Of a stretch of 46,380 nucleotides of DNA, positions 1 to 8,331 are shown piece by piece; position 1 is the first letter of the stretch, and every line of letters starts with the position of its first letter. A model generated the notes under the pieces. The model worked only from the letters and a program-made list of their open reading frames with translations, searched no databases and was not told where the DNA came from. The translations under genes and the position numbers were made by a program. Source of the DNA: JANNMJ01 sp031397815 (GTDB lineage Bacteria; Bacteroidota; Bacteroidia; Cytophagales; Hymenobacteraceae); the NCBI GenBank assembly GCA_031397815.1, contig JANNMJ010000029.1, positions 1-46,380 of the forward strand. Reading direction: 5' to 3'.

Positions 1-1
1 C

Positions 2-133
2 GTCTCGGCCCGGAAGCTCAACTGGGTTCAGCAAGCCCTCAACGAGCGACCCCGACTAACCCTCGACTGGAAAACTCCCAAACAAATTTTTAATCAATTG
101 CTCGAAACCCCAATTGATGCACTAGCAACCTGA
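2..133 (+). CDS. IS30-family transposase, C-terminal 43 residues (enters from the left edge)
   Basis: The frame is open from the window edge and ends at the TGA at 131-133. Its tail LNERPRLTLDWKTPKQIF has the arrangement typical of the end of IS30-family DDE transposases (N-RPR-L-W-TP). The catalytic core lies outside the window. The end of the insertion sequence appears to lie only a few bases after the stop, because readable DUF4198 coding sequence begins near 139. In several Bacteroidota IS30 elements the terminal inverted repeat overlaps the stop codon, which would fit, but the other end is not visible, so this is inferred. Confidence 0.75.
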   Translation, partial: VSARKLNWVQQALNERPRLTLDWKTPKQIFNQLLETPIDALAT

Positions 134-138
134 TACCG

Positions 139-636
139 CCCGGTTTAACCACCGTATTGGCCCTCCGCACCGCCCGCAACGAGCTGGACCGGCCCGCGCG
201 CGAAGGCACCAGCCGATGCCTGAAAACGCTGATCAGCGTGGTGACGCCGACGGCGAATCCGAGCGCGCCCGGCGCCGCTAATCCGGAGGATACGCTGTGG
301 CATCATCGCCTCGGCTTGCCCCTCGAATTAATCCCCGAGCGCGACCCGTATCGCCTGAAAATCGGCGATACGCTCAGCCTGCAAGTGGTGCTGAGCCGCG
401 GCCAACCCGCTGCCGGTCAGACGGTTCACATCTGGCAGCAACCCCGGCAGCGCACCGACCAGCCCAACCCGCCCCTCCGCCTCCGCACCGATTTGCGCGG
501 GCGCGTGCAGTTCCGCCTGAAAGCTTCCAGCGCCGTCCTCGTGAGCTGCATCCGGATGACGCCGCACCCCACCCTCGACTCGGCGGAGTGGCAAAGCACG
601 TGTAGCTCGCTTACCTTCGGCGGCCCCGCGCATTAA
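139..636 (+). pseudogene. DUF4198-family protein, 5'-truncated by the IS30 element
   Basis: The frame reads about 165 codons to the TAA at 634-636. It matches the C-terminal half of DUF4198 (NikM-like, cobalt/nickel uptake-associated) proteins: a conserved segment LPLELIPERDPYRLKIGD, then a carboxypeptidase-regulatory-like beta fold (LRTDLRGRVQFRL) and the terminal SLTFGG. The family normally has a signal peptide and about 100 more N-terminal residues, which are absent here. The frame is open back into the IS30 end with no good start; the TTG at 157 would be only a fortuitous start. I therefore read it as a gene interrupted by the insertion sequence and probably non-functional. Confidence 0.7.
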
Positions 637-803
637 GGGCACGGAGACTGCTGCGGCCTCCGTGCCCGATAAGTTTGGCACGGTTCGGGAATAGTTTTTG
701 TCCTGCTGACAAGCCACCCCTTCGGTTTGCCCACCGATGGACGCTTTTCGGTAGCACCCGGCTCGGAGTGGTTGCTTCTTCTCTGTCTTTGATTTCCTCG
801 CGG

Positions 804-1745
804 TTGGAATTTGCTCTCACTATCCTCGGCAGTGCTTCGGCCTCGCCAACGCTCACGCGCCACCCTACGGCGCAGGTGCTGGAAGTGGGTAGTTGGGTAG
901 CCCTGATTGACTGCGGAGAAGGCACGCAGCAGCGGCTGCTCGAATCGCGGATTCGGCCGCAGCGTATCACGCACATCTTCATCTCGCACCTCCACGGCGA
1001 CCATTATTTTGGTCTGCCGGGTTTGCTGAGCACGATGCATTTGCAGAGCCGCACGACGCCGCTGCACTTGTTCGGCCCTGCCGGTTTGGGCGTGATTCTG
1101 ACCGAAATCTTCCGTTACTCGGGCACCGCGCTCTCGTTCCCGCTCCTGTTTCACCCGGTCGATACCACGCAGCACGCGCTCATTTACGACGATGTGCGCC
1201 TGACCGTGCATTCGCTCCCGATGGATCACCGCGTGCCGTGCTGTGGCTACCTGTTCCGCGAAAAAGCCAAGCTCCGGCACCTGCTCAAAGACCGCCTGCC
1301 GCTCGGCCTGAAGCCCGCGCAGCTCGTGGCGCTCAAGCACGGCTACGACCTCCTCGACCCCGCTACCGGCGCTGTTTTGGTGCGCAATGGCGCGGTTACC
1401 TCGCCTCCGTCGCACGCCCGTGCCTACGCCTACTGCGCCGATTCGCGCTACAAGGAATCGCTCATTCCGCTTCTCACCGGGGTGGATTTGATGTACCACG
1501 AAGCCACGTTCCTGCACGACCGCGTCACGCGCGCCGAGCAAACCGGGCATTCGTCGGCGCAGCAAGCGGCTACGCTGGCGCAGCTTTCGGGCGTGAAACG
1601 GCTGCTGATCGGTCATTTTTCGGCCCGCTACCACGATTTGCGTCCCCTGCTCGATGAAGCGCGGGCCGTGTTTCCGAATACGCAGCTCGCCACGGAAGGC
1701 AAGCAGGTGAGCGTGGTGGCGCACGTGCTGCCCGCCGAAGTGTAG
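804..1745 (+). CDS. rnz: Ribonuclease Z
   Basis: This metallo-beta-lactamase-fold endonuclease cleaves the 3' trailer of tRNA precursors. Visible marks are the N-terminal beta strand EFALTILGSASASPT, the ligand motif HLHGDH (residues 62-67 from the start used), HEATF and the late GHFSARY motif. Length is 313 residues, normal for the short bacterial form. No ATG is present near the expected N-terminus. I chose TTG at 804, which gives the family start LEFALTILGS. The frame is open further up to 675, but those 43 residues look unrelated to the family. The gene leads a co-directional run ending with trpS. Confidence 0.9.
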   Translation: MEFALTILGSASASPTLTRHPTAQVLEVGSWVALIDCGEGTQQRLLESRIRPQRITHIFISHLHGDHYFGLPGLLSTMHLQSRTTPLHLFGPAGLGVILTEIFRYSGTALSFPLLFHPVDTTQHALIYDDVRLTVHSLPMDHRVPCCGYLFREKAKLRHLLKDRLPLGLKPAQLVALKHGYDLLDPATGAVLVRNGAVTSPPSHARAYAYCADSRYKESLIPLLTGVDLMYHEATFLHDRVTRAEQTGHSSAQQAATLAQLSGVKRLLIGHFSARYHDLRPLLDEARAVFPNTQLATEGKQVSVVAHVLPAEV

Positions 1746-1912
1746 ATAAAGCTCGAAAAGCGGAAAACGGCCAGCCGGGCAGCCTTTCGGTGCTTTTTCC
1801 GGTCATTGCACCGGGACGATTCGGGCGGAAGGTGGTTTACGCCCGTCTTCGGGCGCTGCGCTGCTTCCGACTTGCCGCGCACTTTCCGCTTCGCCCCCGC
1901 CGACTTTCTTTC

Positions 1913-2713
1913 ATGACGAAAACGTCTACGCTACCTTCTCTCGAATCCAAGAAATCGCGCTTGCTGCTCGTGCTGTCCGGTATTTTTATCGTGAACGCGC
2001 TGCTGGCGGAGATTATCGGTGTCAAAATCTTCTCCCTTGAAGCTCTTCTCGGCACGACCGGCGCCGGGTTGCGCGTGTTCGGTTCCGACCCACTCGATTT
2101 CAATCTGACGGCGGGGGTCATCATTTGGCCTGTCGTGTTCGTCACGACCGATATCATCAACGAGTATTTTGGTCGGAAGGGCGTCGTGCGGATTTCGTGG
2201 CTGACGTCGGCGCTGATTCTGTACGCGTTTCTGGTGATTACGCTCGTCACGAAGCTGCCGCCAGCGGCCTTCTGGCTCGACCTCAACAGCCAAGATGCCG
2301 CCGGTAATCCGCTGAATATCGATCTGGCCTTTACCGCCATTTTCCGGCAAGGGTTAGGCATTATTGCCGGTTCGCTGACGGCTTTCTTGTTCGGCCAGTT
2401 GATTGATGCCACTGTTTTCGGCTGGCTGCGCGGCCTCACCGGCGAGCGCTACATCTGGCTGCGGGCGACTGGCTCAACCCTAGTCTCGCAGCTCATCGAC
2501 TCCTTTGTGGTGCTCTGGATTGCGTTTCACGTCTTCGGAAACTGGCCGATGTCGCTTGTGATTCAGGTCGCCACGATCAACTATGTCTACAAGCTTTGCG
2601 CGGCTATCGTCCTCACGCCGGTGCTGTATGTTGCGCACGGAATCATTGACCGCTACCTCGGGAAGGCGGCGCTGGAAATAGAATCGGAAGCAGCCTCCGA
2701 CCAAGGGCTTTAA
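1913..2713 (+). CDS. yhhQ: Queuosine precursor transporter (VUT family, YhhQ-like)
   Basis: A 266-residue inner-membrane protein with about six hydrophobic segments and the family signature TDIINEYFGRKGVVRIS around residues 80-96. YhhQ/VUT proteins import queuosine precursors (preQ0/preQ1) for tRNA modification. ATG 1913 is chosen because the frame upstream to 1790 encodes an Arg-rich stretch unlike the family. The gene lies 168 bp after rnz and only 11 bp before the next gene, so it is probably cotranscribed with it. A small hairpin (CGCCCG tctt CGGGCG, near 1842) lies in the leader. Confidence 0.9.
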   Translation: MTKTSTLPSLESKKSRLLLVLSGIFIVNALLAEIIGVKIFSLEALLGTTGAGLRVFGSDPLDFNLTAGVIIWPVVFVTTDIINEYFGRKGVVRISWLTSALILYAFLVITLVTKLPPAAFWLDLNSQDAAGNPLNIDLAFTAIFRQGLGIIAGSLTAFLFGQLIDATVFGWLRGLTGERYIWLRATGSTLVSQLIDSFVVLWIAFHVFGNWPMSLVIQVATINYVYKLCAAIVLTPVLYVAHGIIDRYLGKAALEIESEAASDQGL

Positions 2714-2724
2714 TTTTGCCGCTG

Positions 2725-3408
2725 ATGCGAATAGTTTGTCTGTTAGTGCTGGCCGTTGGGCTGGCTTTTGGTCCGTCGACTGCGGCCGTCGCCCAGCTCT
2801 ACTCCCGGGCGGAGGCGGGGCCGTTGTCGGCGTTTGAGTTTCACGAAGGTTCCGTGGTGATGGCGCGCAGCGCGGCGCGTCCGGCCGAAGTGAAGCTGCG
2901 CTTGCGGAAGGATAAGGGCAAACCGGCCGTGATTACGGTTTCGGCGAAACAGGCCGAGACGATTTTGCCCCACGATAGCATCGTCAGCTTCGGTTACGAC
3001 AACCGGCGCTTCATTCGGCTAGGAATGTTGAAGGGCGGGCCGGAAGCCGAGAAATCGGTGCGTTCCGAATACGTCGAAGTGTTTCAGGATAGCGGCCGGA
3101 TTGAGCTGTATGGCTTCTACGCCCCCCACGAAAACCGTTTCGTGCTATCGAGCTTTGTGCCCGGCGTAGTTCACGAGACTGATCTGGTGCGCTCGTTCAT
3201 CTACCGTCGGCGCGGCGACCTCACGTTTCAGACCTTGCCCAAGCTGCCGCCGCGCGGCTACTCACCGGCATTCGAGGCACAATGGCGCGCGCTCCTTGCC
3301 GACCGCCCCGATCTGCTCGAATTGATTGACAAGCATTACCTGCGGCGCAATGACCTTCCGGCGGTCGTGCGCGCTTACAATACCGGGCAGAAAGTGCGAT
3401 TTGAGTAA
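2725..3408 (+). CDS. Secreted protein of unknown function
   Basis: A 227-residue protein with a clear Sec signal peptide (MRIVCLLVLAVGLAFG, cleavage likely after AVAQ near residue 24). The mature part is basic and beta-rich with no motif I recognise; it has no further membrane segment. A TTG at 2716 would add three residues; ATG 2725 starts the signal peptide cleanly. It follows yhhQ by 11 bp and precedes trpS by 58 bp. I cannot assign a function. Confidence 0.8.
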   Translation: MRIVCLLVLAVGLAFGPSTAAVAQLYSRAEAGPLSAFEFHEGSVVMARSAARPAEVKLRLRKDKGKPAVITVSAKQAETILPHDSIVSFGYDNRRFIRLGMLKGGPEAEKSVRSEYVEVFQDSGRIELYGFYAPHENRFVLSSFVPGVVHETDLVRSFIYRRRGDLTFQTLPKLPPRGYSPAFEAQWRALLADRPDLLELIDKHYLRRNDLPAVVRAYNTGQKVRFE

Positions 3409-3466
3409 GTAGCGGCCGTTTGGCTCATTCTACTATCGTCACTTTTCCCCCTAGCTCTCCTTCGTT

Positions 3467-4450
3467 ATGGCTCGCATTCTTACGGGTATTCAGGCCACTG
3501 GCCGCCCGCACCTCGGCAACCTTCTCGGCGCGATTATTCCGGCGCTAGAGCTGGCCAAAAATCCACAGAACGACTCGCTCTTCTTCATCGCCGACCTCCA
3601 CTCGCTCACCACCGTGCGCGACCCGGCCGTGCTCCGCGCCAACACCTATGCGGTGGCGGCGGCGTGGTTGGCGTTCGGTTTCGATACCGAGCGGAACCTG
3701 TTTTACCGCCAATCCGACGTTCCGCAGGTCACGGAGCTGACGTGGTATTTGAGCTGCCTGACGCCGTTTCCGATGCTCGCCAACGCGCACTCGTTCAAGG
3801 ATAAAAGCAATCGGCTGGCTGATGTGAACGCCGGCTTGTTCACGTATCCGGTGTTGATGGCAGCCGATATTCTGCTCTACGATGCCGAATTCGTGCCCGT
3901 CGGGAAAGATCAGGTGCAGCATCTGGAGATTTCAAGGGATGTGGCGCAAGCCTTCAACCGCATCTACGGCGAGACGCTCGTGGTGCCGACGGCCCGTGTG
4001 CAGGAAGACGTGAAAACCGTCCCTGGCCTCAACGGCGAGAAGATGAGCAAGAGCTACGGCAACACGATTGACCTGTTCGTGCCCGACAAAGAGCTGCTCA
4101 AAACCGTCCGGAGCATCGTCACCGATTCCAAAGGCCTCGACGACCCGAAGGACCCCGCGACCGATACCGTTTTCCGTCTCTTCCAGCTCGTCGCCTCCCC
4201 AGAGGATACCGCCACGATGCGCCAGAAATACGAAGCGGGCGGCTTCGGTTACGGCCACGCCAAGCAGGCGCTCTACGATGTACTCGTGAGCCGCTACGCC
4301 GAGCAGCGCCGCCTATTCACCGACCTGATGGCCGACCTACCGGAGCTAGACCGGCGGCTCGTCGTCGGCGCCGAACGCGCTAAAGCCTACGGGAACGGCG
4401 TGTTGGCGCGGGTTCGGGAGAAGATGGGATTGTTGGCGCAGAGCGCTTAG
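3467..4450 (+). CDS. trpS: Tryptophanyl-tRNA synthetase
   Basis: A class I aminoacyl-tRNA synthetase that charges tRNA-Trp. The N-terminal ATP-binding motif TGRPHLGNLLG (HIGH-type) begins at residue 11, and the KMSKS loop appears in GEKMSKSYGN near residue 190. Length is 327 residues, normal for bacterial TrpRS. ATG 3467 gives the usual N-terminus MARILTGIQATG. It is the last gene of the co-directional rnz-yhhQ-secreted-trpS run. Confidence 0.97.
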   Translation: MARILTGIQATGRPHLGNLLGAIIPALELAKNPQNDSLFFIADLHSLTTVRDPAVLRANTYAVAAAWLAFGFDTERNLFYRQSDVPQVTELTWYLSCLTPFPMLANAHSFKDKSNRLADVNAGLFTYPVLMAADILLYDAEFVPVGKDQVQHLEISRDVAQAFNRIYGETLVVPTARVQEDVKTVPGLNGEKMSKSYGNTIDLFVPDKELLKTVRSIVTDSKGLDDPKDPATDTVFRLFQLVASPEDTATMRQKYEAGGFGYGHAKQALYDVLVSRYAEQRRLFTDLMADLPELDRRLVVGAERAKAYGNGVLARVREKMGLLAQSA

Positions 4451-4571
4451 CACTTAGTTCTCGACGTGGGTATGGAAGAGGGGAAGTTTTCCTGCACTTC
4501 CTCCCGCGCCTCTTCCGAGCCGTGGGGGCGACAACTATCTTTGGAAAGCATCGTCCTCAATTTGGTTTCCA

Positions 4572-5135
4572 ATGGTCTCCCCTGCTCCAGCTGTGCTCCC
4601 ACCTGCCGTACTGCATACGGCGCAATTCAATCCGCTAATTCGGCCTTATTTATTCTGGTACGGTGCCTTCGTCCTGATTGCATCAGTTATCGGCATTCTG
4701 GTATTACCGTTTTGGCTTTTGGGCATTGGTCAATGGTGGAGCCGTCATTACTTTCAGAAGCTGGAATGTGAGCTGACGACGCAAGCTCTCCGTTTCCGAA
4801 AGGGCATTATTGTCGAGACAGAGAAAACCATTCCGCTAGAAAATATCCAAGACGTGACCTTCGTGGAAGGCCCATTGCTGCGGCATTTCAACCTGAGCAT
4901 TCTCAAGTTTGAAACGGCGGGCCATAGCACCGGGCAGGCGCACGATATGCAGCTAATGGGCATAATGGGGGCGCAGGAGCTGCGGCACCAGATTCTCGCA
5001 CAGCGCCAACACCTCTTGGCCCGCCGTACCGGTGCCGATTCGCCGGCCGGAAGCACACACGAGGTATTGGTCGAGATTCGTGATTCGCTCCGCGATATCA
5101 TCGCCCTGATGCGTGATAAGCACCAACATCCATAG
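4572..5135 (+). CDS. PH-domain membrane protein (bPH2/YdbS-like)
   Basis: A 187-residue protein with two closely spaced membrane segments (about residues 27-60, LFWYGAFVLIASVIGILVLP followed by FWLLGIG). After these comes a bacterial PH domain (DUF304/bPH2) with ELTTQALRFRKGII and the signature IPLENIQDVTFVEGPLLRHF. The tail after residue 145 is helical and polar. The family is membrane-associated and of unclear role, sometimes linked to lipid or envelope functions. It stands alone, 121 bp after trpS. Confidence 0.8.
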   Translation: MVSPAPAVLPPAVLHTAQFNPLIRPYLFWYGAFVLIASVIGILVLPFWLLGIGQWWSRHYFQKLECELTTQALRFRKGIIVETEKTIPLENIQDVTFVEGPLLRHFNLSILKFETAGHSTGQAHDMQLMGIMGAQELRHQILAQRQHLLARRTGADSPAGSTHEVLVEIRDSLRDIIALMRDKHQHP

Positions 5136-5176
5136 GCCAGCAGGGTGCAGCAGAGTCTTCTGTATAAGCGCAGTCG

Positions 5177-5470
5177 CTACGCAGGAGCGAGCTTAGCATA
5201 GCGTTCGAAAGGTTGAAACGCAGGCTCAGCATAGTCGTTTTCTTTGTCCGTATGGAGGGCAAACCAGCTGGAGGTGGCGGGAACGATTAACAGCCCCGTA
5301 GGCACGGCGATGCAACAGCCAATCAAAAAATCAGCAAGCCAAAGCTGGAGAAAGTTATCACACCACCCTGAATGGACGAATAACATTCCCCCGGTCATTA
5401 CAACGGTCATCGTCACCGATACCGCAACGTTGGACAGTATCCGAGCTTGACGCTCCACAAAACACAGCAT
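5177..5470 (-). CDS. DUF2798 two-TM membrane protein
   Basis: A 97-residue protein with two hydrophobic helices (about 14-33 and 43-65) and the DUF2798 pattern: small residues and Thr/Ser in the first helix, LWLADFLIGCCIAVPTGLLI in the second, then a polar tail. The function of the family is unknown. It lies downstream of the terminator that ends the hydrolase-oxidase gene, so it probably has its own promoter. It converges on the PH-domain gene. Confidence 0.65.
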   Translation of the reverse strand: MLCFVERQARILSNVAVSVTMTVVMTGGMLFVHSGWCDNFLQLWLADFLIGCCIAVPTGLLIVPATSSWFALHTDKENDYAEPAFQPFERYAKLAPA

Positions 5471-5480
5471 AGAAATTACA

Positions 5481-5520
5481 AAAAAAACTCGTCGGCGAAT
5501 CGAGAAGATTCGCCGACGAG
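5481..5520 (-). terminator. Rho-independent terminator of the PhlG/flavin-oxidase gene
   Basis: A perfect 14-bp inverted repeat (arms 5488-5501 and 5507-5520, loop of 5 nt) is followed on the minus strand by a run of T (5487-5481). It lies 11 bp past the stop codon of the minus-strand gene ending at 5532. Confidence 0.9.
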
Positions 5521-5531
5521 CTAATTGGTCT

Positions 5532-7679
5532 TTATTTGACTTCCGGCCGGCTATGCCATTCGTGAAACAAGCCTTTGGGGTCTCTATCGGCTCTGATTTC
5601 CTGAATCCGCTTTAGATTAGCATCTGACAGGAAAGGCGCAGTGCGCTTGTGTAAGCCCTCGTCGGCCAGCTGAATGCCGGTGCTCATATGGCTCATCTTC
5701 TGCATAATGTTAGCGGCCCAATCGCCGTATTTTACCGTATCAGCGGCGTTTTTCCAGTTGCCGTACAGCGCCAGATAGATAGCATCCTCGTTGGAGTAGG
5801 CCATATCCGTTTTGATATTACCGGGATGCCAGTTCAGCCATAGGAAGTGAGCGGGTGCAGGCGGCAGCGTTCGGGCGATTTCCTTGATGTATGGCATCAG
5901 GTCGTCGATTGGTGCGTGAGTCCACATATTATCTACGCCCCAATAGTGGTTTTCCGGGTAATGCGTCATCACCGTCTTGTAGAGCGCATCGATGCCGGGG
6001 TCAAAAGCAGGCGTAGCAATCAACGCCTTCTTTTTAATCGGACTGTTTTTCATAAAGGCCATCGCCTCTTCGAACTCGTCCTTAGTGTCGGCAAAGATGG
6101 GGGCACAGGCTTCGATGCCGGGGCCGAAGAAGCCACTCATTCGGTTGCTCATCAGCATCTGAAACTCAACGGCTTTCGGGATAGTCGGCCCTACTTCGTA
6201 AGCCCAGTTATACACGTCTTCCAGATACTTAATCAGAAAGTTGTGTACGATAATCGCCCTGTACTTCGGGAGTACGGACAGTTTCAAGTGAAAGCGCACC
6301 ACAACTCCGAAGAAGCCGCCCCCTGCCCCTCTTGCCGCCCAGAATAAATCGGCATTCTCCGTTTCGCTGGCGTAGATATACACGCCATCGGCCGTAACGA
6401 CATCAATACCCGTTACGTGCTCGCAAGCCATTCCCGTCTTTCGGCCATTCCAGCCATAACCGCCCTGTAACAGGTAACCGCCAATGCAAACGCCTTTACA
6501 GTGACCTGCCGGGAAGAACAGATTGTGTTTAAACAATTCGAGCATCAACACACTCCCGCCCACGCCCGGGCCCGCAGTTGCGGTCATTTCGTTTACGTTG
6601 ACTTCAAACTGGTTGAAGTGCTTCATCATAATCAAAATGCTGTTGTCGCGCAAATGGTTAGCGCTCCAGCTATGACCACCCGAGCACACGGTTACTTTTT
6701 TTCCGTGCGACTTTGCATACTTAATCGTTGCCACGATGTCTTGAACAGACTTCGCTTCCACAATTTTCAGGGGCCTTTTTCCGGGGTCAATTTTGTTAAA
6801 CAAAGACCCCATGACCACGCTTTCGAACGCTTCGTCGGTTCGGTCAATTACCCGACCTTCTACGAACAGCTTTTCGATTGTCTGATTCATCTCGGCATAC
6901 AAGCTTGGCAAAAAAGCCGCCAGATGATTCATTTCCTGCGAGCAATGCTGCATCAGGTCATACGCGAAAGTTGGCGGCAGCTTCTTCATTTTTTGCGCAA
7001 ACGAAGAAACAAGGTCTGCCATCAGCCCCTCTTTTCTGATATGAATGTATTGTCCGCCCATCCAAAAGCGGGAGCGCATCTCTGAGCCGCCTTCTACCGC
7101 CCGCACCTGATGGACGAGATACCCATAGTCGAGCGGTAAAGAGGGATGCCCGATGCGGGCACAGATATAGACCGCCTGCGACGGGTCTTTAACGGCCTCA
7201 AATGAGAAACCGAATTCAGTGGGTTGTTTGAATTGAATGGCGGCATGGGTGAATTCATCCCCGATGTACTCTTCAATCAAGGAATTTCGGCCGATGTAGG
7301 AGATATCGTCTTTGCCGTCTTCCCACACCGCGCTCACGTGCGATTTTGGGTGCCACAGCTTGTAGCGGCTGTTTTTGCTGCCGTGCCACCCAAACCACCA
7401 GTCCCACATTTCGGGGGTTACGCCGGGCATTTGGGTAAGCATTGCGACGTGTGCCGAGCCATCCGGCTCATCGGTGTATCCCATTTCCAGCTTCGTGTAG
7501 CCTGCGGCTTCCAGATAGCTGGCTTCAGCGAAAGGCGGCAAATCGCCGGTCGGAAAAGGGGTATTGTCGAGTGCGTATTGCACTTCGGGGGCAATGTCTA
7601 CGATGTTTTCATCGTAATACTTGGCGAACGATTGCTTGAAATCTTCGGGCAAGTAACCTACATTTTTGGGGGTTGCCAT
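5532..7679 (-). CDS. Two-domain enzyme: PhlG-like (DAPG hydrolase-type) domain fused to a berberine-bridge FAD oxidase
   Basis: The 715-residue protein has two recognisable halves. Residues about 50-270 resemble DAPG hydrolase PhlG, a zinc C-C hydrolase of acylphloroglucinols: GYTDEPDGS, MPGVTPEMWDWWFGWH, RYKLWHPKSH, EMRSRFWMGG and HCSQEMNHLAAFLPSLY. Candidate metal ligands by pattern are H114, E137 and H245-x3-E249. Residues about 300-500 form an FAD-binding type 4 domain; H336 in CSGGHSW is the usual site of 8-alpha-histidyl FAD linkage, and C394/C398 lie where a second, cysteinyl link occurs in some relatives. The C-terminus (DRDPKGLFHEW) is the short BBE segment. ATG 7679 is chosen over 7724 because a promoter -7 element lies at 7708-7715. 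No signal peptide is seen. The substrate is unknown; a phenolic or polyketide compound is inferred. Confidence 0.8.
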   Translation of the reverse strand: MATPKNVGYLPEDFKQSFAKYYDENIVDIAPEVQYALDNTPFPTGDLPPFAEASYLEAAGYTKLEMGYTDEPDGSAHVAMLTQMPGVTPEMWDWWFGWHGSKNSRYKLWHPKSHVSAVWEDGKDDISYIGRNSLIEEYIGDEFTHAAIQFKQPTEFGFSFEAVKDPSQAVYICARIGHPSLPLDYGYLVHQVRAVEGGSEMRSRFWMGGQYIHIRKEGLMADLVSSFAQKMKKLPPTFAYDLMQHCSQEMNHLAAFLPSLYAEMNQTIEKLFVEGRVIDRTDEAFESVVMGSLFNKIDPGKRPLKIVEAKSVQDIVATIKYAKSHGKKVTVCSGGHSWSANHLRDNSILIMMKHFNQFEVNVNEMTATAGPGVGGSVLMLELFKHNLFFPAGHCKGVCIGGYLLQGGYGWNGRKTGMACEHVTGIDVVTADGVYIYASETENADLFWAARGAGGGFFGVVVRFHLKLSVLPKYRAIIVHNFLIKYLEDVYNWAYEVGPTIPKAVEFQMLMSNRMSGFFGPGIEACAPIFADTKDEFEEAMAFMKNSPIKKKALIATPAFDPGIDALYKTVMTHYPENHYWGVDNMWTHAPIDDLMPYIKEIARTLPPAPAHFLWLNWHPGNIKTDMAYSNEDAIYLALYGNWKNAADTVKYGDWAANIMQKMSHMSTGIQLADEGLHKRTAPFLSDANLKRIQEIRADRDPKGLFHEWHSRPEVK

Positions 7680-7707
7680 CTTGACTTGTCTTGATAAAGT
7701 GACAAGG

Positions 7708-7715
7708 CAAAAGTA
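7708..7715 (-). promoter_or_regulatory. Bacteroidota -7 promoter element of the hydrolase-oxidase gene
   Basis: On the minus strand the sequence TACTTTTG matches TAnnTTTG exactly and lies about 29 bp before ATG 7679, giving a short leader. No good -33 TTTG is seen at the usual distance, as would be expected of an activator-dependent promoter. Confidence 0.6.
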
Positions 7716-7738
7716 GACGGGCACCCACAGGCTACTAC

Positions 7739-7752
7739 TTGAACTAATTCAA
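7739..7752. promoter_or_regulatory. FNR-like palindrome TTGAACTAATTCAA, candidate Crp/Fnr operator
   Basis: A perfect inverted repeat TTGAA-N4-TTCAA has the same length and spacing as the FNR box (TTGAT-N4-ATCAA). Its centre lies about 42 bp upstream of the start site predicted from the -7 element at 7708-7715, the usual place for a class II activator site. It sits between the Crp/Fnr gene and the fusion gene. Confidence 0.55.
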
Positions 7753-7758
7753 TAAATA

Positions 7759-8331
7759 TCAGATGCGGTGCTTCAGCTTACTGAGCCATTCAGAAGAGAT
7801 TCCCATAAATTCCGCTATGTACTTGGACGGCACTTGCTGAATCACTTTCGGACAATGCGTAATAAGATAGCTGTAAAGGCGCTCGGAAGAATAGGCGATA
7901 ATTTTCAACTTGAAATCATTCTCTTCCTGTAAAGCTCTGGTGACGAGGGAGTGATAGAATTTAGAAATCTCAAGGTCGCTGGTTAAAACGTCATCAATGT
8001 CTTTTTTGTCGAACTCAACAATTTCAGAGTTTTTGATTGCCCGCAGCTCGCATTGCGTTTTTGTTGCCGAGAAGAAGCTGTCTACGCAGGACATGAAGGG
8101 GTGAAACCCTTCGAGGAAGAAGTTGATGGTCTTTTTAATCTCCAACTCCTCGTCTATGTACCGGCACACGAAGCCTCCCTTCAGCACATAAAAAGCTTTG
8201 TCGCAGTAGGTATTTGGCCTTACGAGTAGGGACTGACTTTTTACCTTGACCAACCGCCCTTTACTCACGATGAAGGCAATCTTGTCAGGCGACAGCTTGG
8301 CCGATTGAAACTCTTCAATTAACGGGTTCAT
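7759..8331 (-). CDS. Crp/Fnr-family transcriptional regulator
   Basis: A 190-residue protein with an N-terminal cyclic-nucleotide-binding-like beta roll (about 20-115; KAFYVLKGGFVCRYI is the typical glycine turn), a long dimer helix, and a short C-terminal helix-turn-helix (SKYIAEFMGISSEWLSKLKHRI). This is the compact Bacteroidota form. The cNMP-binding arginine signature is not obvious, so the signal may be different or absent. It lies upstream of and co-directional with the hydrolase-oxidase gene, with 79 bp between them containing a promoter and an FNR-like palindrome, so it probably controls that gene. Confidence 0.88.
   Translation of the reverse strand: MNPLIEEFQSAKLSPDKIAFIVSKGRLVKVKSQSLLVRPNTYCDKAFYVLKGGFVCRYIDEELEIKKTINFFLEGFHPFMSCVDSFFSATKTQCELRAIKNSEIVEFDKKDIDDVLTSDLEISKFYHSLVTRALQEENDFKLKIIAYSSERLYSYLITHCPKVIQQVPSKYIAEFMGISSEWLSKLKHRI

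Noticed and set aside
633..1724. A 363-codon minus-strand frame over ribonuclease Z
   Set aside because: Arg-rich shadow; the plus strand carries the conserved HLHGDH enzyme.
4466..4771. A 101-codon plus frame between trpS and the PH-domain gene
   Set aside because: It overlaps the PH-domain gene in another frame and has no family-like composition.
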